Assembly (NCBI RefSeq): GCF_020831365.1
Contig: NZ_JAJHPV010000009.1
Location: forward strand, 1-64,000
Length of the DNA: 64,000 nucleotides
From: Massilia agrisoli
GTDB lineage: Bacteria > Pseudomonadota > Gammaproteobacteria > Burkholderiales > Burkholderiaceae_D
Reading direction: 5' to 3'
A model generated the notes under the pieces. That model was given only the letters and a program-made list of their open reading frames with translations, had not been told where the DNA came from and did not search any database. The translations under genes and the position numbers were made by a program. The first letter of the stretch is position 1. Each line of letters begins with the position of its first letter. This document shows positions 28,297 through 36,817 of the stretch, piece after piece.

Positions 28297-29349
28297 TTAA
28301 CGGTTTACCAGGCGCTGTAGCTGGAATGCGTCGGCGAGGCGCCACTCCATCGCAGCCACCAGCGCGTGCATCAGTACCAGCATCTTATCAAATCGCGCAA
28401 CGCGCTCCTGCTCGGCGCGGGCCGCGGCCAGGCCGCCGCGCTGGTAGGCGGCCAGCATGCGCACGCTGTTTTCATCAAGGCCCGGCTCCCGCGCAACCGG
28501 CGCGTGGCCCAGCGCCTTGATCATCGCCTCGACGGTCGACCATGTCGACCACGGATTCTGTCCCGTCACCAGGCGGCCGTCGACGATGGTGTGGTCAAGG
28601 TAATTGGGCGCCGAGACGAACTGCGCGCCGCGGTCGAGCGCGCGGTCCTGCAGCAGGAAGGGGAAGCGCGCGCGCGCGTTCGCGTCCAGGAACAGCTCTT
28701 CATCGTTGGTGAAGCCGGTCATCCGTTTGCCGGCGACGAAAGGCTTGCCGTCGGCCGTGGTTACGCCCAGCAGTGCGGCGGGACCATGGCAGACCGCGCC
28801 GACCACGCCACGCTGCGCGACGGCCAGCACGATGCGCGCGACGTCGGCATTGCCCGGCAGGTCGAACATCGCGCCCTTGCCGCCGACGAAGTAGACCGCG
28901 TCGTAGCGCGCCGCGTCCACCCGGCCCAGCGGAATCGACTGGTTGACTTTTGCCTGGGCCTCGGCGTCGTTGAGGAAAGCGTAGTCGATGTCCTGCATGT
29001 CCTCGGTATCGATCCGGGCCGGCGGCTTGCCGCCCTGCGGCGATGCGACGTCCACTTGATAGCCGTTGACCTTGAACGCGTAATAGGCGCGCGACAATTC
29101 GGTCAGTTCGTAGCCCGCTTTTTTGTTCAGCGGGCCGCCTCGCTCGGCGCTGCTGACGACCGCCAGTATGCGGCCGCGCTGTTCGCTCACTGCCTGCTTG
29201 AGGTAGGCCAGGTCGGCCGGGGCGGCATGCGGGTTGGCCTTCGGGATGCTGTCGAGGTCGTAGCTGAGGTAACGTCCCCATGCGAGCGCGGCGAAAATGG
29301 CCAGGATGGCCGCCAGCCAGGCGGCGATGCGGAGGAAAGTGCGGGTCAT
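28297..29349 (-). CDS. Membrane-anchored DJ-1/PfpI family protein
   Basis: A 350-residue protein with an N-terminal membrane anchor (about 7-26) and a DJ-1/PfpI domain of the HSP31-like type: YDAVYFVGGKGAMFDLP near 149, the nucleophile elbow with Cys187 in GAVCHGPAALLG, and FTNDEE near 214. The domain would face the periplasm. Family members act as glyoxalases, chaperones or amidases; which applies here is not visible. The C-terminal 80 residues are extra helical sequence rich in Arg and Ala. It is the first gene of a run with the two-component system. Confidence 0.8.
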   Translation of the reverse strand: MTRTFLRIAAWLAAILAIFAALAWGRYLSYDLDSIPKANPHAAPADLAYLKQAVSEQRGRILAVVSSAERGGPLNKKAGYELTELSRAYYAFKVNGYQVDVASPQGGKPPARIDTEDMQDIDYAFLNDAEAQAKVNQSIPLGRVDAARYDAVYFVGGKGAMFDLPGNADVARIVLAVAQRGVVGAVCHGPAALLGVTTADGKPFVAGKRMTGFTNDEELFLDANARARFPFLLQDRALDRGAQFVSAPNYLDHTIVDGRLVTGQNPWSTWSTVEAMIKALGHAPVAREPGLDENSVRMLAAYQRGGLAAARAEQERVARFDKMLVLMHALVAAMEWRLADAFQLQRLVNR

Positions 29350-29473
29350 GTTGTTCTCCTGAGTAATGAATGACCCCCAGCTTGCGCGCCGCCCTGTGAA
29401 ATGGATGTGAAACGGCCATAAGCCCTGCCGATTACTGTATCCTGTTGACCTTTCGCTTTAACCGAGATATTCA

Positions 29474-31141
<1,668 letters not shown>

Positions 31142-31152
31142 GCGTCGTCACC

Positions 31153-31177
31153 AGCTCCCTTCGGGGAGCTTTTTTTT
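31153..31177 (+). terminator. Rho-independent terminator after ettA
   Basis: Seven-base stem AGCTCCC / GGGAGCT closed by a TTCG tetraloop and followed by eight T. It begins 12 bases after the ettA stop. Confidence 0.93.
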
Positions 31178-31312
31178 GCTTTCCGATAGGCAAGCGAACG
31201 TCAGCCCGGATACCAATTGTGTAAGATTCTCACAGCTGAGGCCGCCTGGGAGCCGCCTCTCCCATTGATCGAATCGACATGGCAGCGGGGTTTCATCCCC
31301 CAGACTAGGCTG

Positions 31313-31786
31313 ATGAATGACTACCAGGGTAACCGGGTTCCCGGCGGAACCTACTTCTTTACGGTAAGGCTGCGCGATCCGGCCAGCTCGCTGCTGACCG
31401 ACCACATCTCCGCCTTTGGCGAAGCCATCCGCCTGGTGCGCACCCGCAAGCCCTTCCATGTGGACGCCTGGGTCGTGCTCCCGGACCATGCCCACGCGAT
31501 CTGGACCCTTCCTCCCGGCGATCACGATTGCGCTGCCCGCTGGCGCGCGGTCAAGATTGCGTTTTCCAAGTCGCTGCGCAAATCGGGGCTGGGCAATGCC
31601 GACGAACGCACGATCTGGGCCCGCCACTACCAGGACCACCTGGTGCCCGACGACGCCGAATACCGCCGCCTGATCGAGTACGTCCACCGTAACCCGCTGC
31701 GCCACGGCATGTGCCAGCGCCTCGAAGAATGGCCATGGTCGTCCCTGCACCGCTTCGTCGCGGCCGGCTACGCCCCGCCCAGCTAA
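31313..31786 (+). CDS. REP-associated tyrosine transposase (RAYT), IS200-like
   Basis: A 157-residue single-copy Y1 transposase-like protein. It has the N-terminal GGTYFFTVRL strand, the HUH metal-binding motif in VVLPDHAHAIWTLP (about 60-73), a candidate catalytic Tyr in ARHYQDHLV (about 106), and YVHRNPLRHGMC...WPWSSLHRF near the end, all typical of RAYTs. These proteins are thought to mobilise REP/REPIN palindromes, which are dispersed in this window. The start is ATG 31313 (MNDYQGNRVPGG); the frame is open upstream to 31217 but without family similarity. No terminal repeats of a normal insertion sequence flank it. Confidence 0.87.
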   Translation: MNDYQGNRVPGGTYFFTVRLRDPASSLLTDHISAFGEAIRLVRTRKPFHVDAWVVLPDHAHAIWTLPPGDHDCAARWRAVKIAFSKSLRKSGLGNADERTIWARHYQDHLVPDDAEYRRLIEYVHRNPLRHGMCQRLEEWPWSSLHRFVAAGYAPPS

Positions 31787-31805
31787 AACCCTTGCCCAAA
31801 TAGAA

Positions 31806-31839
31806 CAGGGCGGGAAAGCCATCGGCTCCTCCCGCCCTG
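31806..31839. terminator. Hairpin between convergent RAYT and outer-membrane protein genes
   Basis: Perfect 10-base arms CAGGGCGGGA and TCCCGCCCTG with a 14-base loop, placed between two convergent genes. It has no T tract, so it may be a weak bidirectional terminator or mRNA end stabiliser. Confidence 0.5.
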
Positions 31840-31869
31840 CGTTGATGCTTACAGCCTTACAACATCAAT

Positions 31870-32433
31870 TTAGAAGTTGTAACGCGCTGCCACGGTCACG
31901 GCGTCCGGCTTGGGACCGAAATCGCGGCTCTTGCCATAGCGCTCGTATTCCACGGTCAGCGCAACTTGCTGGCTCAGGTTGTACTGGGCGCCCAGGCCGG
32001 CATACAGGCCGTTGTCGGACTCGCTGCGGTTCATGCCAGGGGTAGCGCTGCTCAGCTTGTTCTTGGTGTGGGCAACGCCCAGCTTGCCGAAGAACGAGAA
32101 CTGCTCATTCATCGGTGCGGTTGCCTTGGCGGCGATGTAGGTCGCGCGGCCATCGGCTTCGCCACGGCCATTCACGCCGTTCTGGGTGAAGCTGACATCA
32201 GTCTTCTTGAAGTCTGCGTGGCCCACCTCAACGCCGAAGTTCTGGTCGATCTCGACACCGCCGAAGATCTTGCCGCCGGCCTTGTGGCCTTCAGCGCTGC
32301 GGTTGGTGGTACCGGCGACCTCGAACTCGTTGTCGGCCGCTACAACACCCACGCCGACGTAAGGACGGTTCTGAGCCTGGGCTGCGCCCATTGCGGTTGC
32401 ACCTGCGATCAATGCGAAGATAAGCTTTTTCAT
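31870..32433 (-). CDS. Small outer-membrane beta-barrel protein (OmpA/OmpX-like)
   Basis: A 187-residue exported protein. The signal peptide MKKLIFALIAGATAMGAAQA is cleaved before QNRPYVGVGV. The mature part alternates polar and hydrophobic residues in about eight strands and ends in ARYNF, with the C-terminal aromatic used for outer-membrane insertion. ATG 32433 is well supported by AGGAG five bases upstream. A perfect dyad precedes it at 32466-32487. The function is not known; small barrels of this type are porin-like or structural. Confidence 0.85.
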   Translation of the reverse strand: MKKLIFALIAGATAMGAAQAQNRPYVGVGVVAADNEFEVAGTTNRSAEGHKAGGKIFGGVEIDQNFGVEVGHADFKKTDVSFTQNGVNGRGEADGRATYIAAKATAPMNEQFSFFGKLGVAHTKNKLSSATPGMNRSESDNGLYAGLGAQYNLSQQVALTVEYERYGKSRDFGPKPDAVTVAARYNF

Positions 32434-32465
32434 ACGGACTCCTGTGTTGTTGAGACGTTCTGGTC

Positions 32466-32487
32466 CGCAATTCGATATTGAATTGCG
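32466..32487. promoter_or_regulatory. Perfect inverted repeat upstream of the outer-membrane protein gene
   Basis: The eight-base arms CGCAATTC and GAATTGCG with a six-base spacer lie 33 bases before the start codon. If the TATCTT at 32496-32501 (minus strand) is the -10 box, this dyad lies at the very 5' end of the mRNA, where it could protect the message, or it could be an operator. Confidence 0.5.
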
Positions 32488-32595
32488 AGGTAGCCAAGAT
32501 AGCATCAACGACAAGGCTGAGTCCGTGGGTATCCCGTAAGATTTGTAATGAGATGTAAGCGAAATCGAAAATAGATGACCCGCTGTTCAGCTATT

Positions 32596-33225
32596 TTATT
32601 TGGTTTTTTGCTGCAGTTTGTCGGCAGAAGCGCATATTTTGCGAAAAGTTAGGTTCACGCGGGGTCCGGTCTGCCGTGCGGATTTGTTAATTCCGTGCAA
32701 CCAAAAGTGTTGTGTCTTCCCCCTCATCAGTAGCACGCTTCCGCTCGTCAAGTCGAGTTTCACGGTCTGTTTCGACTGCCGGTGGCGCAGGATAAAGGTC
32801 CGCGTCGCGCCCAGACTGAGCGAAGCGATGGCCGGTTCCGGCCCCAGTTCCGCTTCGTCGTCGCTGTGCATGCCCATGCTGTCGCGCCCATCGCGGTAGT
32901 AGTTGAGAAGCACGCTGTTGAACGCTTCGCCGGTAACGGTCTCCACGGCCCGCTTGATCTCCAGCAGTAGTGGTGTGAACGGCAGCGGCTCAAGGTCCAG
33001 GCCCGAGTAACTGTAGCGCGCATCGCCGTACCAGGCGGTCAGGCGCGGCTGCAGGTGCTGCTTGCCCCACAAGGTAATCGACTCGGCGCGCCAGCTGGTC
33101 TGGGCCACCAGCCGCGCCAGCACCTCCTCATTGGCCAGCCCGAGGGGCAACTGCGCCAGCCACAGCAATTCACCGTCGGGAATCGGTATCGGGATCAGGG
33201 TATTGCTTGAGGGGAACAGGTCCAT
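32596..33225 (-). CDS. alkB: AlkB-type alpha-ketoglutarate-dependent DNA repair dioxygenase
   Basis: Fe(II)/2-oxoglutarate oxygenase that reverses N-alkyl base damage. The 209-residue protein has the iron ligands His120 and Asp122 in MGMHSDDEAELG and His177 in HFWLHGINKS, plus the 2-oxoglutarate Arg in RVNLTFRKI near 189-195. NYYRDGRDSMGMHSD and the SLSLGATRTFILRH strand match the AlkB2/AlkB group rather than general oxygenases. It is transcribed alone. Confidence 0.88.
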   Translation of the reverse strand: MDLFPSSNTLIPIPIPDGELLWLAQLPLGLANEEVLARLVAQTSWRAESITLWGKQHLQPRLTAWYGDARYSYSGLDLEPLPFTPLLLEIKRAVETVTGEAFNSVLLNYYRDGRDSMGMHSDDEAELGPEPAIASLSLGATRTFILRHRQSKQTVKLDLTSGSVLLMRGKTQHFWLHGINKSARQTGPRVNLTFRKICASADKLQQKTK

Positions 33226-33274
33226 ACGTGTGCTGCCGGGCTATGATGATGGGATTCGAGGACAGGATACCAGC

Positions 33275-33853
33275 ATGGACAAACGACATTTTCTTGGCGC
33301 GGCCGCCCTGGCCACGGCGGGCGCCGCGATCGCCGCTCCGGCACGCCCCAACGCAGGCGGCCCGGCGCTGCTGACCATCAGCGGCGCCATCGGCAAGCCC
33401 AACCGCGGCGCGCTCGATCCGGCGCTTGACCAGATGATGCACAAGCAAAAGATCACCTTTCCGGCAGCGCACGCCTTCGATTTCAGCACACTGGCGGCGA
33501 TGCCCGCGCTGGCGATCCGGCCCACGCTGGAGTACGACAACCGCCAGCACTCGCTGCGCGGCCCCCTGCTGACGGACGTGCTGGCGCGCGCCGGCGCACA
33601 GCTATCAAGCCAGGCGAAGCTGTTGCTGCGGGCGGTGGATGGTTATGTTGCTGCGGTAACGCCAGCCCAGGCGAATGCCTGGCGCTTCATTGTGGCGACC
33701 CACCTCGACGGCAAGCCGATGCCGCTGGGAGGACTGGGACCGTTATGGGCGGTGTACGATGCCGACCGCGTGCCGGAAATGGCGGCGCGGCCGGTCGCGG
33801 AGCGCTTCGGAGCGTGTCCGTGGGCGCTGTATCACATCGAGGTTCAGGCGTAG
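33275..33853 (+). CDS. Exported small SUOX-fold (molybdopterin-type) protein
   Basis: A 192-residue protein with an N-terminal signal (MDKRHFLGAAALATAGAAIA) that looks Tat-like but lacks the twin arginine. The rest resembles the small molybdopterin-dependent oxidoreductase domain seen in Burkholderiales: LLTISGAIG, a hydrophobic core with FDFSTLAAMPALA, RGPLLTDVLARAGA and a C-terminal GPLWAVYDAD. The conserved Cys that binds molybdenum in full SUOX proteins is not evident, so it may not hold the cofactor. The start is ATG 33275. Its 3' end overlaps the convergent hypothetical gene by 10 bases. Confidence 0.65.
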   Translation: MDKRHFLGAAALATAGAAIAAPARPNAGGPALLTISGAIGKPNRGALDPALDQMMHKQKITFPAAHAFDFSTLAAMPALAIRPTLEYDNRQHSLRGPLLTDVLARAGAQLSSQAKLLLRAVDGYVAAVTPAQANAWRFIVATHLDGKPMPLGGLGPLWAVYDADRVPEMAARPVAERFGACPWALYHIEVQA

Positions 33854-34206
33854 GCTTCGGCCAGGCTCATCACGCGCGGCGCGACCTTGATGCCGACATT
33901 GCCAAACAAGGTGTCGATGGCGGCCAGGTTGGCTTCGCACTCTTCGGTTTTCCAGCCGTTGAACAGGTCAGTACCGTTCTTCTGGAAATGCAGGTCAAGC
34001 ACCTTGCCCTTGTCCTTGTGGGTGTAGCTTTGCTTGTAGGTGTTCTGGAAGCCCAGCGATTCCAGCGCGGCCAGCACGCTGGCTGGCGGATTCTCCGGAT
34101 CGGTCGCCATGAAGATGCCAAAGGTCTTGCCAGGTGGCTTAGCCGCGATATCCACCTCGTAGATACCTGGAGCCTTCGTCACAGATGTAGTTTTCAGGAA
34201 TAGCAT
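33844..34206 (-). CDS. Hypothetical protein, 120 aa
   Basis: I do not recognise the family. The soluble 120-residue protein reads MLFLKTTSVTKAPGIYEVDI at the start and has no signal or membrane segment. Phrases such as FGIFMATDPENPPASVLAALE and TEECEANLAAIDTLFG suggest a small alpha/beta domain. The ATG at 34206 is favoured by GGAGA seven bases upstream. It overlaps the SUOX-fold gene end by 10 bases. The gene sits alone in its orientation, after a 186-base gap. Confidence 0.6.
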   Translation of the reverse strand: MLFLKTTSVTKAPGIYEVDIAAKPPGKTFGIFMATDPENPPASVLAALESLGFQNTYKQSYTHKDKGKVLDLHFQKNGTDLFNGWKTEECEANLAAIDTLFGNVGIKVAPRVMSLAEAYA

Positions 34207-34392
34207 TCTTTTCTCCGCTTGGCCCTTACCAAGGCTGACTTTCGACAATATTCGGGTGTGAGTTGCCGTAACGGAACAAGCTTATTGCCATTTATGGTGT
34301 TTGTCGATCCATCGTTGCATCTTTTTTGAACTGCAACATCAAAAGTTGCCAACGTCGCCCAAAACCGAGGGATCAGCTGTGCAAGATGGCAA

Positions 34393-35214
34393 CTATGTGC
34401 GGCGGCCCGCCAACTGGACGGTTGCGGCGGCAAGCGCTTCGTAGAGCTTGCCCGCATCGGCATCCCATGCGGACACAGCGGCTTGCTGGCGCGTTACCGT
34501 CGCCATGTCGCCCCGTGCGATCGGGCCGCTGAGCGCGGTTTCGGGTCCCAGCCGGAACACATTGGCCAGCGTTTCGGTCGCAAGCGGCCGGGCGAGCTCC
34601 CGCGCCGCCGCCGCCGGAATGCCGGCTGCCTGGTAAGCGCGCAAGGCCGTGTCGATGACGGTGACCAGGTAGTTGGAAGCGAACACCGCGGCCGCGTGAT
34701 AGACGGTCTTTGCAGAGGCATCGATCAGCGCCACCCGTCCGCCAATGGCCAGCAGCGCAGGCTCCAGCATCGCGATGGCGCCCGGCGCGCCTTCGACGCC
34801 GCACCAGGTGCCGCCAAACGACCCGGCCACTGCCTCGGGGTCCGCAAAGCTGCGGATCGGATGGGCGCTCGCCGTGAGCGCGCCCGCATGGGCCGCAGCC
34901 TCAAGTTCCAGCGACGATTTGGCGCCGCTGCAATGGAACACCAGCGCGCCCGCCAGCGGCGCCGCGGCGGCAAGCTGCGCGCAGACCGTGGCGATCTGGT
35001 CGTCGGGCACCGCCAGCATCCACGCGTCGGCAGGGCCAAGCTGCCCCATGCCCCCGGCGGCATGGCCCGCGCCGATGAAGGTGATGGCATCGGCGGCGCT
35101 GCCGGCGGACCGTGTGAGGACGGCGCCGATCTCGAATTCGCCGCTGGCCGCAAACAGCCGCCCCAGCGCGCGGCCGACGTGGCCGGCGCCAATGATGTTG
35201 AGCAGGGGCGCCAT
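34393..35214 (-). CDS. Rossmann-fold and DUF2520 domain protein
   Basis: A 273-residue NAD(P)-binding protein. The N-terminal dinucleotide loop GAGHVGRALGRLF (about 9-21) and PDDQI near 70 are typical of the ketopantoate-reductase/F420-dependent-like fold. The C-terminal helical half (KTVYHAAAVFASNYLVTVID near 169) is DUF2520. The reaction is unknown. The ATG overlaps the stop of the upstream DUF924 gene by one base (TAATG), so the two are coupled. Confidence 0.8.
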   Translation of the reverse strand: MAPLLNIIGAGHVGRALGRLFAASGEFEIGAVLTRSAGSAADAITFIGAGHAAGGMGQLGPADAWMLAVPDDQIATVCAQLAAAAPLAGALVFHCSGAKSSLELEAAAHAGALTASAHPIRSFADPEAVAGSFGGTWCGVEGAPGAIAMLEPALLAIGGRVALIDASAKTVYHAAAVFASNYLVTVIDTALRAYQAAGIPAAAARELARPLATETLANVFRLGPETALSGPIARGDMATVTRQQAAVSAWDADAGKLYEALAAATVQLAGRRT

Positions 35215-35792
35215 TAGAAGCCGGAGCCCGGCTGGCTCAGGTACGCCAGTTCATCGGCCGTGGAGGCGCGGCCAAGGATCGGGTTACGGTGGGGGAAACG
35301 TCCGAAGCGCGCGATCACTCCGCGGTGGCGGTGGGCGTAATCGAGCGCGGACTCGAAGCCCGGGTGTTCTTTCGACAGCTCGCTGAACAGCCGCACCGCC
35401 AGTTCCTGCATCGCCGCGTCCTCGGCGTGCTCGAAGGGCATGTAGGCGAACGACCGCTGCACAGGTGTCAGGTCAAGGTAAGCGCCGCTGTCCACCAGTT
35501 CGCGGGCGGCGGCCAGCGCCAGCGCATCGCCGGCAAATGCATCCGGCTTGCCGCGTGCGCTGTTGCGGGTAAACTGGTCCAGCACCAGGATGCGCGCCAG
35601 TTTGCCCTGCGGCCCCTGCTGGTCCCATTCGCGCAGGCCGCCGGCCACTGCCAGCGCGATCAGCGCGCCGAAGCGGTCGTGGATGGCCGCGTCGAACGCG
35701 GCGTCCTTGCGGAACCATGCGTCGCGCGGCTTGCCGTGCCCTTCGTGGGAAGCAGGCAAAAACCAGAAATCGAGAACGTCTTGCGGGGTCAC
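35214..35792 (-). CDS. DUF924 family protein
   Basis: A 192-residue soluble helical protein with the family motifs VLDFWFLPASHEGHGKPRDA-type opening, LARILVLDQFTRNSARG near 66 and RFGRFPHRNPILGR near 162. The family has no agreed function. It is translationally coupled to the DUF2520 gene downstream and follows the mgtC-like gene by 15 bases, suggesting one transcript. Confidence 0.85.
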   Translation of the reverse strand: MTPQDVLDFWFLPASHEGHGKPRDAWFRKDAAFDAAIHDRFGALIALAVAGGLREWDQQGPQGKLARILVLDQFTRNSARGKPDAFAGDALALAAARELVDSGAYLDLTPVQRSFAYMPFEHAEDAAMQELAVRLFSELSKEHPGFESALDYAHRHRGVIARFGRFPHRNPILGRASTADELAYLSQPGSGF

Positions 35793-35807
35793 GGTCTTCC
35801 TTTTTTA

Positions 35808-36554
35808 TTAGTTGCGCGCGTGCGCGAGTTTGAAGCTGGAGATGCCTTCGTACTTCGACAGTTCGTGGGCCAGGTCGGACAATGGCGCACCGCTATGCTT
35901 GGACAGCGCCAGCGCGACGAAATGCCATTCGTGCACGCCCTGGTCATTGCTGATCGTGAGCGAGCCGCCGGCGATTTCGTAGCCACGCTCAAGCGCGAGC
36001 CGTCGCAACTCGCTCTCGCGCGGCGCGAAGCCCGGATCGAAGCGCAGCGAAATGGCGATCGCATGGCGCGACGGCAGGACGCCTTCGAGGCGCGACAGGT
36101 AGATCATGATACCGGCCGACAGCAGGGCCAGGCCGATTGCCGCCAGGTAGAAGCCCACGCCGACCATGACGCCGATGGCCGATGCGGTCCAGATCGAAGC
36201 GGCCGTCGTCAGGCCGCTGATGTTGAAGCCTTCGCGCATGATCACGCCCGCGCCAAGGAAGCCGATGCCGGTGACGATGCCCTGGATGACGCGGGTCGGG
36301 TCGATCCCGAGCGTCATCGCAGTGCCCTGCCCGCCGTACCAGGAATCCGGATAGCCGGCCACCATCATCAGCGCGGCCGACGCCATGCATACCAGGCCGT
36401 AGGTGCGCATGCCGGCGGCGCGGCCGTGGTAGCTGCGTTCGTAGCCGACCAACAGGCCAAGCAGCAGCGCACCGACCATGTTGGCCAACACCAGCAGGTT
36501 GGTTGCAAGCTCGGGTTGTGACCAGTAGGAGGCCACCAGCTGATTCAGGGGCAT
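35808..36554 (-). CDS. MgtC/SapB family membrane protein
   Basis: A 248-residue inner-membrane protein. Several hydrophobic segments include ANMVGALLLGLLVGYERSYHGRAAGMRTYG, which is the MgtC/SapB motif (Gly-Tyr-Glu-Arg then Gly-Met-Arg-Thr), and GIGFLGAGVIMREG. A C-terminal soluble domain of about 90 residues resembles an ACT-like regulatory module. The family influences magnesium and ATP homeostasis in other bacteria, but its biochemistry is unresolved. I chose ATG 36554; the frame is open upstream without homology. Confidence 0.85.
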   Translation of the reverse strand: MPLNQLVASYWSQPELATNLLVLANMVGALLLGLLVGYERSYHGRAAGMRTYGLVCMASAALMMVAGYPDSWYGGQGTAMTLGIDPTRVIQGIVTGIGFLGAGVIMREGFNISGLTTAASIWTASAIGVMVGVGFYLAAIGLALLSAGIMIYLSRLEGVLPSRHAIAISLRFDPGFAPRESELRRLALERGYEIAGGSLTISNDQGVHEWHFVALALSKHSGAPLSDLAHELSKYEGISSFKLAHARN

Positions 36555-36556
36555 GT

Positions 36557-36817
36557 TCAGATCTTTTTCTTGACCAGCTGTTTTTCGAATGCCACGTCGT
36601 ACTTGCTGACGCGCCTGACCTCCTGCGGCCCCAGTTTTTTCACGAACGCGACGAAGTCGTCGAGTTCGAGCGGCTCGCACAGGGGCGGCTCGCCCGGTTT
36701 CTCGCTTAGCTGGAACAGGCCATCACCGGTGCGCGCCATCGAGTAGCCCTGGTTCCCGGTGCGTTCCTTGAGCCGGTCTACCGCGCTGCTTGCGCGGGTT
36801 GAACGTCCACTTGCCAT
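36557..36817 (-). CDS. Small hypothetical protein, 86 aa
   Basis: An unrecognised basic 86-residue protein: MASGRSTRASSAVDRLKERT at the N-terminus, then DGLFQLSEKPGEPPLCEPLELDDFV and a Lys-rich end. The start is very well supported: GGAGG with eight bases to the ATG, and the ATG overlaps the stop of the upstream M24 peptidase gene by one base (TGATG). The mgtC-like ATG lies two bases after its stop. It is therefore part of the peptidase-mgtC run. Note that an upstream in-frame extension exists but has no ribosome-binding site. Confidence 0.75.
   Translation of the reverse strand: MASGRSTRASSAVDRLKERTGNQGYSMARTGDGLFQLSEKPGEPPLCEPLELDDFVAFVKKLGPQEVRRVSKYDVAFEKQLVKKKI

Noticed and set aside
31177-31312. 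REP elements flanking the RAYT gene
   Set aside because: Only a short GGGG/CCCC hairpin is seen just before the gene; it does not match either palindrome family.
34314-34337. Inverted repeat GTTGCA/TGCAAC as terminator of the DUF2520 gene
   Set aside because: It is short, with a 12-base loop and no T tract on the relevant strand.
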